Assembly (NCBI GenBank): GCA_046318415.1 | Contig: JBKCUK010000012.1 | Location: 1-64,000, forward strand | Direction: 5' to 3' | From: JBKCUK01 sp046318415 | Lineage (GTDB): Bacteria > Pseudomonadota > Alphaproteobacteria > Caedimonadales > Caedimonadaceae | Length of the DNA stretch: 64,000 nucleotides | In this document: piece after piece, positions 15,876 through 25,139 of the stretch | Numbering within the stretch: position 1 is the stretch's first letter | Layout: each line of letters opens with the position of its first letter | Notes under the pieces: generated by a model | Told to the model about the DNA's origin: nothing | The model's input: the letters and a program-made list of their open reading frames with translations, nothing else | Databases searched by the model: none | Made by a program: the position numbers and the translations under genes

Positions 15876-17834
15876 ATGGGATTTGCACAGAATATCAAAC
15901 GCTTTTTTACGGGGAAGGCTGGATTCAACGGCAATATGATCGCTGCCACAGACTACACGTTCTTGGATGAACTCAAGGACGGGTATGTGGTGGCGACGCC
16001 GGAGGGTGAAGTGCTTCACCGCAATGAGACGGCACGAGACTTGCTGGCCCACATCAGCCACCTGCCCTGTGAAGAGCAAGCAAGCCGTGTCGAGGTGGTG
16101 GTCACCGGCGTGGGGGGCACTCAGCATCCCATGTGGTTGACCCTGCGCCATCGCCTCAAAAATGGAATGCGGCTGTGGAAAATGGAGCGTCCAGAATGGG
16201 TGCGCGCCTTTGCAAATGTGTATCAACAGGGTGAATTTTTACGCTCTTTTGATCTGCGTGAGTTGTTTGATCTGGCGCCAGCAGGCATTGTCTTCTTGGA
16301 TCAAGAGGGGCGCATTCGGGTTTATAATGAGACGTTTCTGCGCCGCTTCACCACCCGGGACACCCTTGATCTCAGCACACCGCTGACCGAGCTTTTGAGC
16401 TATGACACCCGCGAGGATTTTCAGCAACTTTTTCAGCGGATCATTTCTGGCGAGCGCCAAGTGCAGACCATCGACCTCACCTTTTGGGGCCGGGAAGCCA
16501 TGGCCGCGCTGGCCTATATCGGTGGCATGCGGCGCATTACCATTGAGGGTGAGGAAGGGCCTTTGCAGGGCCTTGCCCTTTATATCTTTGACCATACAGA
16601 GCAACGCACCATTCAGCTGCGCTTGCTTCAATCGCAAAAATTGCAAGCCATGGGCCAATTGGCGGGCGGCATTGCCCACGACTTTAATAACCTGTTGACG
16701 GCGATGATTGGTTTTTGTGATTTGTTGTTGCTGCGGCATACACCAGGAGACCATTCCTTTACGGATATCATGCAAATCAAGCAAAATGCCAACCGCGCCG
16801 CCAACTTGGTACGGCAACTGCTGGCGTTTTCTCGCCAACAAACCCTGCAACCCAAGATCCTTGATATTTCCGAAACCCTGGCCAACTTGTCGCTTCTTTT
16901 GCAGCGTTTGATTGGTCCTTCCATGAATCTTCGCATCATGCATGGACGAGACTTAGGCTTGGTCCGCGTTGATCAAGGCCAGTTTGAGCAAGTCATTATT
17001 AACCTAGTGGTGAATGCACGCGATGCCATTCAGGATCATGGCGAAATCACCATTAAAACGTCCAACAAAACCTATCGCGAAGAAAAACAAGTGGGGCATG
17101 AGCTTGTGCCCGTGGGATCCTATGTGGCCATCGAAGTCATTGATAATGGCTGTGGTATCCAGCCCGTGATTCTGGAAAACATCTTTGATCCCTTTTTCTC
17201 GACCAAGGAAGCGGGTTATGGCACCGGTTTGGGTCTTTCGACCGTCTATGGCATCGTGAAGCAAACAGGCGGCCACATTGTGGTGGAATCCGAAGTGGGT
17301 AAGGGGACAAAATTCAGCATTTATCTGCCTCGCCATGCCATGACAGAAAATGAGAGATTGGCTCAACAAAATCAAAGTGCTGAAGAATTGCCCAAGGATT
17401 TGACCGGCTCGGGCACGATTTTGTTGGTGGAAGATGAAGAGGCTGTTCGCATTTTCTCTGCCCGGGCCCTGCGCGATAAGGGGTATCACGTCTATGAAGC
17501 TGGTACAGGAGAGCAGGGTTTAGCCTTTGTTAAAGACCATCTGGCCAGCGGCCAAAAGCTCGATTTGATGATCACGGATGTGGTGATGCCGCAAATGGAT
17601 GGGCCGACGATGGCGCAGGAGGTGCTTAAACTGTTGCCGGATCTGCCTGTTATCTTCATCTCAGGCTACGCAGAAGATTCCTTCAGGCGTCAATTGGATC
17701 AGCGCAGTTCAGATATGCACTTTTTGGCGAAACCTTTTAGTTTGCAAGCCCTGGCCCAAAAAGTTAAAGAGGTGATGCCGCCCGCCAAAAAAAGCTCTGG
17801 CGGGGCTAGAACGGCAAAAACATCGATCTCTTAA
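15876..17834 (+). CDS. cckA: CckA-type hybrid histidine kinase without membrane anchor
   Basis: 652 residues. CckA starts the CckA-ChpT-CtrA phosphorelay that controls the alphaproteobacterial cell cycle, motility and division. A PAS-like sensor part (about 110-240, with LFDLAPAGIVFLDQEGRIRV) is followed by the kinase core: H-box LAGGIAHDFNNLLTAMIGF with the phosphorylated His, N-box VVNARDAI, G1 DNGCGI, FDPFFSTKEAGYGTGLGLS. The C-terminal receiver has TILLVEDEEAVR, the acceptor Asp in MITDVVMPQMDG, and the Lys in FLAKPFS. Unlike Caulobacter CckA, I see no hydrophobic N-terminal segments, and in-frame stops lie just upstream of the start, so this version looks cytoplasmic. ChpT and CtrA are not in the window; an RcdA-like protein is at 54696. 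Confidence 0.88.
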   Translation: MGFAQNIKRFFTGKAGFNGNMIAATDYTFLDELKDGYVVATPEGEVLHRNETARDLLAHISHLPCEEQASRVEVVVTGVGGTQHPMWLTLRHRLKNGMRLWKMERPEWVRAFANVYQQGEFLRSFDLRELFDLAPAGIVFLDQEGRIRVYNETFLRRFTTRDTLDLSTPLTELLSYDTREDFQQLFQRIISGERQVQTIDLTFWGREAMAALAYIGGMRRITIEGEEGPLQGLALYIFDHTEQRTIQLRLLQSQKLQAMGQLAGGIAHDFNNLLTAMIGFCDLLLLRHTPGDHSFTDIMQIKQNANRAANLVRQLLAFSRQQTLQPKILDISETLANLSLLLQRLIGPSMNLRIMHGRDLGLVRVDQGQFEQVIINLVVNARDAIQDHGEITIKTSNKTYREEKQVGHELVPVGSYVAIEVIDNGCGIQPVILENIFDPFFSTKEAGYGTGLGLSTVYGIVKQTGGHIVVESEVGKGTKFSIYLPRHAMTENERLAQQNQSAEELPKDLTGSGTILLVEDEEAVRIFSARALRDKGYHVYEAGTGEQGLAFVKDHLASGQKLDLMITDVVMPQMDGPTMAQEVLKLLPDLPVIFISGYAEDSFRRQLDQRSSDMHFLAKPFSLQALAQKVKEVMPPAKKSSGGARTAKTSIS

Positions 17835-17878
17835 AGGGTTAGGATTGGATTTGTGATGCTCGGCGAGGGGGGCTTTTT

Positions 17879-18805
17879 ATGATGCCCAAGGGGATTGTCA
17901 TCGTTGGTCCCACAGCCAGTGGTAAGTCGGCACTCGCCCTGCAGATCGCCAAGGCGCACCAGGGCATTATTTTCAACGCGGATAGTTTGCAGATTTATAA
18001 AGGTCTACCGCTTTTGACCGCCCAGCCCAGCGCCCAGGACTGTGCTCAAGTTCCCCATCACCTTTATGGCGTCTTGACCCCCGATAGGTCTTGCTCCGCG
18101 GGGCATTGGCTGAAGCTGCTGTCGTCCCACCTCCTGGACCTGCAACAAAATAGTCATCTGCCCATCGTGGTTGGGGGGACGGGGCTTTATATCCAAACCC
18201 TTGTAGAGGGGCTACCGCCTATTCCGGAGGTGCCCGAAGAAATAAGGGCGCGCCTTCTTGCGCGTGTTGCAGATGAGGGACTGGCGACATTATATGAGGA
18301 ACTGAAAACCGTCGATCCCATCTGTGCCGCCAAATACGCTCCACAGGATACCCAACGTATTACCCGCGCACTGGAAATCTTCTACGCCAGTCATAAGCCG
18401 CTCTCCCATTGGCAGCAACAGCCACGTCAAAAGCTGCCATGGGAATGGCAGATCATGGCCCTTATGCCGCCCCGTGATCTTTTAGAACAGCGCGCCAAAC
18501 AGCGCCTGGAGGCGATGATTGACCACGGCGTTGTGGGCGAGGTTCAAACTCTCCTCCACCACTATCCCGATGGTGGCTACTTAAGTCGCGCCCTGGGATT
18601 CCAAGCTTTTGCAGCCCATGTTCGGGGTGAGATTGCTCTAGATGAAGCATTACAGCAAGCCATGCTGCAGACGCGGCAATATATTAAGCGCCAATATACC
18701 TGGTTTCGGGGGCAGTTAAAGAATCCCTTCATTTTTAATAAAATTTATTCTGAAACTTGCTGGGATGAAATCAAAGTAAATTTCTTGCAGGAAAATGCTG
18801 AATAA
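17879..18805 (+). CDS. miaA: tRNA dimethylallyltransferase MiaA
   Basis: 308 residues. MiaA adds a dimethylallyl group to A37 of tRNAs that read codons starting with U. The P-loop GPTASGKSALALQIA (about residue 9), the substrate segment FNADSLQIYKGLPLLTAQPS, VVGGTGLYIQTLVEG, and the helical DTQRITRALEI and LSRALGFQAF segments are all visible. The start is at 17879 or the next codon (MMPK) after a G-rich stretch. It lies between cckA and mreB on the same strand. Complete and ordinary. Confidence 0.95.
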   Translation: MMPKGIVIVGPTASGKSALALQIAKAHQGIIFNADSLQIYKGLPLLTAQPSAQDCAQVPHHLYGVLTPDRSCSAGHWLKLLSSHLLDLQQNSHLPIVVGGTGLYIQTLVEGLPPIPEVPEEIRARLLARVADEGLATLYEELKTVDPICAAKYAPQDTQRITRALEIFYASHKPLSHWQQQPRQKLPWEWQIMALMPPRDLLEQRAKQRLEAMIDHGVVGEVQTLLHHYPDGGYLSRALGFQAFAAHVRGEIALDEALQQAMLQTRQYIKRQYTWFRGQLKNPFIFNKIYSETCWDEIKVNFLQENAE

Positions 18806-18901
18806 GTGTGGACCAGCGTCTTTGGCTGTCGTAAATATTGGTAGCACACGTCAACCACTGTAACCCCATCCGGGGTGAGCGGCATAAAAGGATATGACTC
18901 T

Positions 18902-19942
18902 ATGATTTCAAAGTTGCTACGGATGCTCTCATCGGACATGGCCATCGACCTTGGCACGGCCAACACCCTTGTTTACGTCAAGGGAAAGGGGATTGTTCTT
19001 AACGAGCCTTCGGTTGTGGCGATTGACGTGAAAAAAGGCCCAAAACAAGTTCTGGCTGTGGGCGAAGAAGCCAAGCAAATGGTGGGGCGTACCCCAGGCA
19101 ACATCCAGGCCATTCGCCCGTTAAAAGAGGGCGTGATTGCGGACTTTGAAGTGGCCGAGGCCATGATCAAGCACTTTATTCACAAAGTGCATAATCGCCG
19201 CAGTTTTGTGAGCCCCCAAATCATCGTGTGTGTCCCCTCCGGTGCGACGGCGGTGGAAAAGCGTGCGATTCAAGAATCAGCTGAAAGTGCGGGTGCTGGC
19301 CGCGTCTATTTGATTGAGGAGCCCATGGCCGCTGCCATTGGGGCTGGTCTTCCCGTGACCGAGCCCTGTGGATCCATGGTTGTGGATATTGGGGGCGGCA
19401 CCACCGAAGTCGCTGTGTTGTCTTTGGGCGGCATCGTTTACTCACGCTCGGTGCGCGTGGGTGGAGACAGCATGGACGAGGCGGTCATCAACTATATCCG
19501 CCGCAACCATAACCTTCTCATTGGGGAAGGCACAGCCGAGCGGATTAAGAAAGAGATTGGCTCTGCCATTAAGCCGGAAAATGGTGTTGGGCGCACCATG
19601 TTCATCAAGGGGCGCGACCTTATGAACGGTATTCCCAAAGAAGTTCAAGTGGACGAAGCCCAAATTGCTGAAAGCCTTGCAGAGCCTGTAGCTGCCATTG
19701 TTGCAGCTGTGAAGGTTGCCCTTGAAAACACGCCGCCTGAGCTGTCTTCGGACATTGTGGATAAGGGCATTATTCTCACCGGCGGTGGCGCCTTGTTATC
19801 CAATTTGGATGTGGTGTTGCGTCAGGTCACAGGGCTACCCGTTTCCGTTGCCGATGATGCGCTAAAGTGTGTGGCCCTTGGGACTGGGCAGGCGCTCGAG
19901 CAAATTGACACGCTTCGCGACGTCCTCGTGACCATGTACTAA
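18902..19942 (+). CDS. mreB: Rod-shape actin homologue MreB
   Basis: About 346 residues from the ATG at 18902, with AAAGGA upstream; a GTG at 18875 is also in frame, but starting there would be unusual for MreB. MreB polymerises under the inner membrane and directs elongation-type wall synthesis. Actin-fold nucleotide motifs: MAIDLGTANTLVYVKGKG, VVDIGGGTTEVAVLSLGG, and ILTGGGALL near the end. The N-terminus ISKLLRMLSSD is a typical membrane-binding amphipathic start. It is the first gene of the series mreB-mreC-mreD-mrdA-rodA, all on the same strand with small gaps, so the cell is almost certainly rod-shaped. Confidence 0.97.
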   Translation: MISKLLRMLSSDMAIDLGTANTLVYVKGKGIVLNEPSVVAIDVKKGPKQVLAVGEEAKQMVGRTPGNIQAIRPLKEGVIADFEVAEAMIKHFIHKVHNRRSFVSPQIIVCVPSGATAVEKRAIQESAESAGAGRVYLIEEPMAAAIGAGLPVTEPCGSMVVDIGGGTTEVAVLSLGGIVYSRSVRVGGDSMDEAVINYIRRNHNLLIGEGTAERIKKEIGSAIKPENGVGRTMFIKGRDLMNGIPKEVQVDEAQIAESLAEPVAAIVAAVKVALENTPPELSSDIVDKGIILTGGGALLSNLDVVLRQVTGLPVSVADDALKCVALGTGQALEQIDTLRDVLVTMY

Positions 19943-19958
19943 ACCAGGGGGAACGCCG

Positions 19959-20810
19959 ATGATGCTGCTTCGCTCCCATGCGCCTGCAGCACGTAAGCAA
20001 CAAAGCTTGCTGACCCACGTGGTGTCCTATGGACGCTTAGCGCTGATTTTGCTGTTGAGTGCTGGGTTATTGTGGGCTTCGCTGCGCCATGTTGGGCTGA
20101 CGCAAAGCCTGCGCTCATCGTTAGCAGAAAGCGCCCTGCAGATCCGGAGCGCGGTCCATGGGCTGTTCACCGGCCTTAAGGGCAGTGTTGAGGACACCGT
20201 TGGTCACTTTGTGCAGGCTGAACTTTCCGAGGCGCATAAATTCCATTTGCAAAAGCTTAATGTACGTCTTGCGCAGCTTGAGCAGGAAAACCAGGCGTTG
20301 CGGGATAACCTCAAGGTCATGCCCAAACACGAGTTATCCTATCAGACGGTGGCGGTGGTGGATGTACGGCTTAATCCCACGGGCTCGAGCCTTTGGCTGG
20401 GTGCTGGACACAAACAGGGGTTAGCAGAAGGTGATGTGGTGGTCTCTGGTCAGCATCTGATTGGCCGTGTTGTAGAGGTTACCCCCAACTATTCTCGCGT
20501 TCTGCTGGTCCAAGATCCCCAATCCCATGTGCCGGTTGTGGGGGTGCGATCAGGCGTTCATGGTATTGTCTCGGGTCAAGATGCAAAGCCCGTTAAATTG
20601 AGTATCATCGAAGGCAGCGATGTTTTGCTTGAGCAAGGTGAGGTCCTGCTGACTTCAGGGCGCGGGGGGCTTTTCCCCAAAGGCTTGTTTGTGGCCGTTG
20701 CCCAGGGGCGTGAGGGTGCTGTTGGATGGGCGGCGACAAGCTTAAACTTGGCGCAACTTGATTTTGTGCAAGTGATCAAGGGTCTCGATCCTCTGCCCCA
20801 GGACGAATAA
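19959..20810 (+). CDS. mreC: Rod-shape protein MreC
   Basis: 283 residues. MreC is a bitopic inner-membrane protein whose periplasmic part binds and activates PBP2. There is a short cytoplasmic start, one membrane segment (LALILLLSAGLLWASLRHVG), a coiled coil (LNVRLAQLEQENQALRDNLK), then a beta-rich MreC domain with AVVDVRLNPTG, GVVVSGQHLIGRVVEV-like and LLTSGRGGLFPKGLFVA segments. It starts 16 bases after mreB with GGGGGA upstream. It stops immediately before mreD. Confidence 0.93.
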   Translation: MMLLRSHAPAARKQQSLLTHVVSYGRLALILLLSAGLLWASLRHVGLTQSLRSSLAESALQIRSAVHGLFTGLKGSVEDTVGHFVQAELSEAHKFHLQKLNVRLAQLEQENQALRDNLKVMPKHELSYQTVAVVDVRLNPTGSSLWLGAGHKQGLAEGDVVVSGQHLIGRVVEVTPNYSRVLLVQDPQSHVPVVGVRSGVHGIVSGQDAKPVKLSIIEGSDVLLEQGEVLLTSGRGGLFPKGLFVAVAQGREGAVGWAATSLNLAQLDFVQVIKGLDPLPQDE

Positions 20811-20813
20811 TTG

Positions 20814-21311
20814 ATGAACGCTGTCACGATTTTCTCTTTAAGGTCCTGGCCACGCCTGACCCCAAGCCTTATCATCATGGGGGCAAGTCTCATCCCTTGG
20901 TTATGCTCTGGACTCTATGAGGCGCTTATTCCCCATGTGCTTTTGGCAGCTCTGTTTTTCTGGGCAGTCTTTGCGCCCCAATGGTTCCCCCTTTGGATTA
21001 TGTTGATCTGTAGCTGCTTTTATGACATCAGTCATGCCGTGTCTTTGGGCTTAACGGGCGCTCTTTCCAGCTTGGTCTGGGGTGTCCTTGTGCTGCAGCG
21101 CCGTTTCCTTGTGCATCGATCGTTCCTGACCCTGTGGGCGGTTTTTAGCCTGGTGGTGGTTATTTACATGGCGCTTTTGGCGCTGGGCCTTGTTTTGCAC
21201 CAAAAGCCATTGAATATCAGTTGGTTTTTACTGCAGTTTGGTGTGACCACGGTGAGTTTTCCGTGGTTGATGACCCTGTTTAACTTTCTTCACAGGCCTG
21301 AGCCCGCATGA
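20814..21311 (+). CDS. mreD: Rod-shape membrane protein MreD
   Basis: About 165 residues, almost entirely membrane-spanning (five or so hydrophobic segments), as in MreD. Sequence conservation in this family is low. The call rests on size, topology (FPLWIMLICSCFYDISHAV with a conserved-type D, LGLTGALSSLVWGVLVLQR) and its place between mreC and the PBP2 gene. The ATG at 20814 lies 3 bases after the mreC stop; a TTG immediately upstream is an alternative. Its end overlaps the next gene by 4 bases (ATGA). Confidence 0.85.
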   Translation: MNAVTIFSLRSWPRLTPSLIIMGASLIPWLCSGLYEALIPHVLLAALFFWAVFAPQWFPLWIMLICSCFYDISHAVSLGLTGALSSLVWGVLVLQRRFLVHRSFLTLWAVFSLVVVIYMALLALGLVLHQKPLNISWFLLQFGVTTVSFPWLMTLFNFLHRPEPA

Positions 21312-23125
21312 GCAAACGTGGTCCTTCGCCCGATGAGGGAAAACAAGTTTTTAGCAGGCGTGCCTTTCTCTTGGGCATGGGGAAAGCGCTGCTGGGCACG
21401 GCCCTTGTGGGGCGACTGGTTTATCTTGGCGGGTTCAAGGCGTCACACTATCGAACGCTGGCCGATGGTAACCGTATTAAGTTGCATATTGAGCTGCCCC
21501 ACCGGGGAATGATTTATGATCGGGTAGGACAAGCGCTCGCCACCAATCTACCGGTGTTTCGCCTCGCCTTGGTCCCAGATCAGGCAAAGGATCTTGGCCG
21601 GGTCCTCGCCCGTATCGAGCGCCTGGTCGGCCTTGGCGATCATCGCCTTGTGGATGTGTTTCGCCAGATTAAACGGCAACCAAGGTTTTTACCCTACACG
21701 GTGATTCCCCAGCTGGATTTTGAAGCCATGTGTCGCCTACAATTGCATATGGCGGACCTGCCTGGGTGCCAGATTATTCAGGGTTTCCAGCGCTCCTATC
21801 CCCACCCTGAGGAGACCGCCCACGTGGTCGGGTATGTGCAAATTCCCTCAGACCAAGATCAGGTGGATCCTCAGCTGGCGCGCCAGCCAGACTTTCGCCT
21901 TGGTAAATCGGGGCTTGAGCGCCATTTTCAGGATCAACTGTGCGGTACGCCGGGCTTTAAGGAAGTGGAGGTGGACGCACTGCGACGCATTGTGCGTGAA
22001 CTCTCCCACATCCCGAGTCATCCCGGCGAAGCACTCCACACCTCCCTGCATCTCGAGCTGCAGCAAAGTATCTATCACACCTTGAAAGAGCGGGAGAGCG
22101 CGGCGGCGGTGGTGATGGAAATTCCATCGGGCGAGATTTGGGGCTTGGCGTCCCACCCCAGCTTTGATGCAAACCTTTTTGTGAACGGTATCCGTGCCCG
22201 CGATTGGCAGGGATTGGTGCAAAACCCTTATGGGGCGTTGAATGCAAAAACCATTAAGGGACTTTATGCGCCAGGGTCGACCTTTAAGATGATGGTGGCG
22301 CTGGCGGCGTTGCACTCTGGTCGCATTGATGAGCATACAACGGTCTTTTGCCCTGGCCACATGGATGTGGGCTCCCATCGCTTCCATTGTTGGCGCACGC
22401 AACATGGCCATGGCACCATGAATCTGACCGAGGCCATCAGCCAATCCTGCGATGTGTTCTTTTATGAGTGTGCAAAAAAAATAGGCATCGAAGCCATTGC
22501 GCAGATGGCCCAGGTGTTCGGCTTTGGCGAGGTGACCGGGATTAATCTTCCGGGCGAGCGCGCAGGCCTGGTCCCAACCAAAGCCTGGAAGCAGAAGCGT
22601 TTTTCAAAGCCATGGACGATGGGGGATACCATCAACGTGAGTATCGGCCAAGGATCGCTGATGGTAACCCCTCTGCAGCTGGCCACCATGACCGCACGTC
22701 TTGCCACGGGACGCCGCATTGTCCCGACGCTGATTAAGAATGCTGGACGTGAATTTGATCTCCTTGATCTGGATCCGAAGTTCCTTGATATGGTTCGACA
22801 AGGAATGGACCGTGTGGTGAATGTCCCCACCGGCAGCGCCTATGGGGCCCGCATCGACATGCCGGGTTTCGAGATGGCCGGGAAAACAGGAACCTCCCAA
22901 GTGAAACGCATTTCCATGCACGAGCGCCGCACCCGCGTCTTGAAGAATGAGGAACGGCCATGGAAGGAGAGGGAGCACAGCCTCTTTTGTGCCTTTGCGC
23001 CGGTTCAGCAACCCCGCTTTGTGGTGAGTGTGGTGGTGGAGCACGGGGGTGGAGGTTCCCGGGTCGCAGCCCCCATTGCCCGTGATATCCTCATCAAAAC
23101 CCAAATGATCGCAGCAGCGGAGTAG
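21308..23125 (+). CDS. mrdA: Penicillin-binding protein 2 (elongasome transpeptidase)
   Basis: 605 residues. PBP2 is the class B transpeptidase that crosslinks new peptidoglycan during elongation, paired with RodA. There is a short cytoplasmic tail and one membrane segment (AFLLGMGKALLGTALVGRLVYL), then the pedestal domain with LPHRGMIYDRVGQALA and HVVGYVQ. The transpeptidase has the active-site serine in YAPGSTFKMMVALAAL (S-x-x-K), the SCD motif in AISQSCDVFFYECAKKIG, and KTGTSQ near residue 525. It overlaps mreD by 4 bases and is followed by rodA after 3. Complete. Confidence 0.95.
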   Translation: MSKRGPSPDEGKQVFSRRAFLLGMGKALLGTALVGRLVYLGGFKASHYRTLADGNRIKLHIELPHRGMIYDRVGQALATNLPVFRLALVPDQAKDLGRVLARIERLVGLGDHRLVDVFRQIKRQPRFLPYTVIPQLDFEAMCRLQLHMADLPGCQIIQGFQRSYPHPEETAHVVGYVQIPSDQDQVDPQLARQPDFRLGKSGLERHFQDQLCGTPGFKEVEVDALRRIVRELSHIPSHPGEALHTSLHLELQQSIYHTLKERESAAAVVMEIPSGEIWGLASHPSFDANLFVNGIRARDWQGLVQNPYGALNAKTIKGLYAPGSTFKMMVALAALHSGRIDEHTTVFCPGHMDVGSHRFHCWRTQHGHGTMNLTEAISQSCDVFFYECAKKIGIEAIAQMAQVFGFGEVTGINLPGERAGLVPTKAWKQKRFSKPWTMGDTINVSIGQGSLMVTPLQLATMTARLATGRRIVPTLIKNAGREFDLLDLDPKFLDMVRQGMDRVVNVPTGSAYGARIDMPGFEMAGKTGTSQVKRISMHERRTRVLKNEERPWKEREHSLFCAFAPVQQPRFVVSVVVEHGGGGSRVAAPIARDILIKTQMIAAAE

Positions 23126-23128
23126 GAT

Positions 23129-24229
23129 ATGCGCACGTTCATCCGAAAGCTACAACAGATTGATTGGTGGGTTGTTGTGGTGTTGGCCCTCATTGCCTCC
23201 ATTGGTGCAGCCGTGCTTTTTTCCGCGGCAGAGGGCAGCTTTGATCCCTGGGCGTGGCGTCACATTATGCGCTTTAGCGTGTGCGTGGCCATCCTGGCCT
23301 GCGTGGCCATTGTGGATATTCGCTATTGGCGTTCTTATGCCTACATTCTCTACGGGGTGTCTTTAATCCTGCTGATTGGCGTTGAAGTCATGGGTAGTAT
23401 TGGCATGGGGGCGCAACGTTGGATCGACCTTTACGTTGTTGTTTTGCAACCCTCTGAAATCATGAAAATTACCCTATTAATGGCCTTGGCCCGCTATTTT
23501 CATGGCGTCTCACCGCAAGAGATGAATAAGCCCAAGACCCTTGCTTTTCCCTTGTTTTTGACCCTTTTTCCAACCCTTTTGGTGCTGCGCCAGCCCGACT
23601 TGGGTACGGCCATGCTGCTAATGGTGGCGGGCTTTAGCATCTTCTTCGCCGCTGGCCTTTCGTGGTGGATTATCGGCGGGGGTTTGGCGTTGGTGGCAGC
23701 GGCCATGCCCGTGTTGTGGAGCATGATGTATGCCTATCAACGCGAACGTGTCTTGACCTTTCTTGATCCTGGTCGGGACGCGTTGGGGTCAGGCTATAAT
23801 ATCTTGCAATCCAACATCGCCCTTGGATCAGGTGGACTTTGGGGGAAGGGGTTTGGTCATGGCAGTCAGGCCCACCTGAATTTTCTGCCTGAAAAACAGA
23901 CGGATTTTATCTTTGCCATGTTCTGTGAAGAATTTGGTGTCTTTGGCGGCGTAACCCTTCTTAGTCTTTATACCGTTCTCATCCTTTATGGTTATAAGGT
24001 CAGTTTCATGAGCCGAAGCGCCTTTGGTCGCTTTTTAGGCATAGGCCTTACCACCCTGTTTTTCCTTTATGTTTTTGTGAACACCGCCATGGTCATGGGA
24101 ATGGTGCCAGTGGTTGGCGTGCCCTTGCCCCTTGTGTCCTATGGGGGCACCGCCATGCTGACGCTGATGATGGGCTTGGGTCTGTTGATTTCCATTGCCA
24201 TCTATCGTGATGTGCGCATGGGCCGATAG
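23129..24229 (+). CDS. rodA: Peptidoglycan glycosyltransferase RodA
   Basis: 366 residues, SEDS family, about ten membrane segments. RodA polymerises glycan strands during rod elongation together with PBP2. Typical motifs: QRWIDLYVVVLQPSEIMKI, LRQPDLGTAMLL, LTFLDPGRDALGSGYNILQS, and VVGVPLPLVSYGGTAMLTLM near the end. It is last in the mre/rod operon. The ATG lies just after mrdA's stop, preceded by GGA. Nothing unusual is seen. Confidence 0.96.
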   Translation: MRTFIRKLQQIDWWVVVVLALIASIGAAVLFSAAEGSFDPWAWRHIMRFSVCVAILACVAIVDIRYWRSYAYILYGVSLILLIGVEVMGSIGMGAQRWIDLYVVVLQPSEIMKITLLMALARYFHGVSPQEMNKPKTLAFPLFLTLFPTLLVLRQPDLGTAMLLMVAGFSIFFAAGLSWWIIGGGLALVAAAMPVLWSMMYAYQRERVLTFLDPGRDALGSGYNILQSNIALGSGGLWGKGFGHGSQAHLNFLPEKQTDFIFAMFCEEFGVFGGVTLLSLYTVLILYGYKVSFMSRSAFGRFLGIGLTTLFFLYVFVNTAMVMGMVPVVGVPLPLVSYGGTAMLTLMMGLGLLISIAIYRDVRMGR

Positions 24230-24528
24230 GGTGAGTTTTTTTCCTACCTTTTAAGGGGTCCAAAGCAGTTGTTTTTAAACGCCGTCAATCTTAGGCGATT
24301 GAACTTACCCTTTTAATGTTTAGGAAGATCCCAATACTCACAAATATAAAACCAAAAATATGATCTAAATGTCATAGGAATTGAGGGTAAATCTATCGGA
24401 TACCTCTTTATTTTAAAATAATATTAGCATTCTACTATCATTGTCCATATTAAATCTCAATATTAACCTTATTGGTAACAAATAATTCTTTATGGGAATT
24501 ATGTTCATTCAGTAATTGAAAGGTTAAG
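24230..24528. other. AT-rich gap upstream of a secreted orphan gene
   Basis: 299 bases, very AT-rich after about 24290, without a convincing gene, hairpin terminator or RNA. The A+T content contrasts with the mre/rod operon to the left. It should hold the promoter of the gene at 24529; I cannot pick a sure -10/-35 pair because of the base bias. Confidence 0.5.
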
Positions 24529-25011
24529 ATGATGAAAACAAAATTATTCTCGCTCGCTTTAATTGCGGCAATGACCGCAACAGCCCATGCTTCCGATGTC
24601 TTTGATGATTTTGAAAAGTCCTATGATCAATTCCGTGGACGTCCAGCAGTGGATCACAATTCTTGGGTCAATTTGTCCTCACTTCGTCAAAGCACACAAG
24701 ATACTTTCTTTGACGATCCGGCCCGCTTGGAGGATGCTATCCTGCGCGCCATCAACCAGGCGCATGGCAGCATTTTTGATGAGACTAAGCTTCAGGCCAT
24801 TCAAGTGAGTATTAAGGCTGACAAAGAAGTTTATGGACAGGGTCTGGACTCAATGGCTGGTCTTTACATGGATACGCTGAAGATAAACGACCATTTTGCA
24901 ACCGCTGAATTTTATGTTCAATCTGGCTACTCGAATGTCTCTGGGGTGGTAACCGCGGGGCCTGAGGCCTTGACCCAGAGAGGATATAGTTTTTTTCTCT
25001 CGAAAAAATAA
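24529..25011 (+). CDS. Secreted protein of unknown function
   Basis: 160 residues with a clear Sec signal peptide (KLFSLALIAAMTATAHA, cleavage expected before SDVFDDF). The mature part is soluble, mixed in charge and without cysteines, and shows no motif I know. It includes SWVNLSSLRQSTQDTFFDD and ends YSFFLSKK. AAAGG lies upstream of the ATG pair. The AT-rich upstream region, its isolation and the following terminator suggest a single-gene unit. Likely periplasmic or exported. The function is unknown. Confidence 0.8.
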   Translation: MMKTKLFSLALIAAMTATAHASDVFDDFEKSYDQFRGRPAVDHNSWVNLSSLRQSTQDTFFDDPARLEDAILRAINQAHGSIFDETKLQAIQVSIKADKEVYGQGLDSMAGLYMDTLKINDHFATAEFYVQSGYSNVSGVVTAGPEALTQRGYSFFLSKK

Positions 25012-25034
25012 GTAAATCGCGAGTAAGTTTTATG

Positions 25035-25074
25035 GGCCCGGGGCACTGTGGTGCCTCGGGTCTTCGTTTTAAGG
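25035..25074 (+). terminator. Terminator after the 24529 gene
   Basis: Near-perfect GC-rich stem CCCGGGGCAC / GTGCCTCGGG around a short TGTG loop, followed by TCTTCGTTTT. It lies 24 bases after the stop codon. Confidence 0.8.
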
Positions 25075-25139
25075 GTCTCATCCCTCTTGTTCAAACCGCT
25101 AGGCGTGGGAAAGAGGGAGCCTCTTTCTAAAACACCGTT

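Noticed and set aside
22441..22470. Altered second catalytic motif (SCD) in PBP2
   Set aside because: The elongation-type PBP2 of E. coli also has S-x-D rather than S-x-N, so this is normal for the family.
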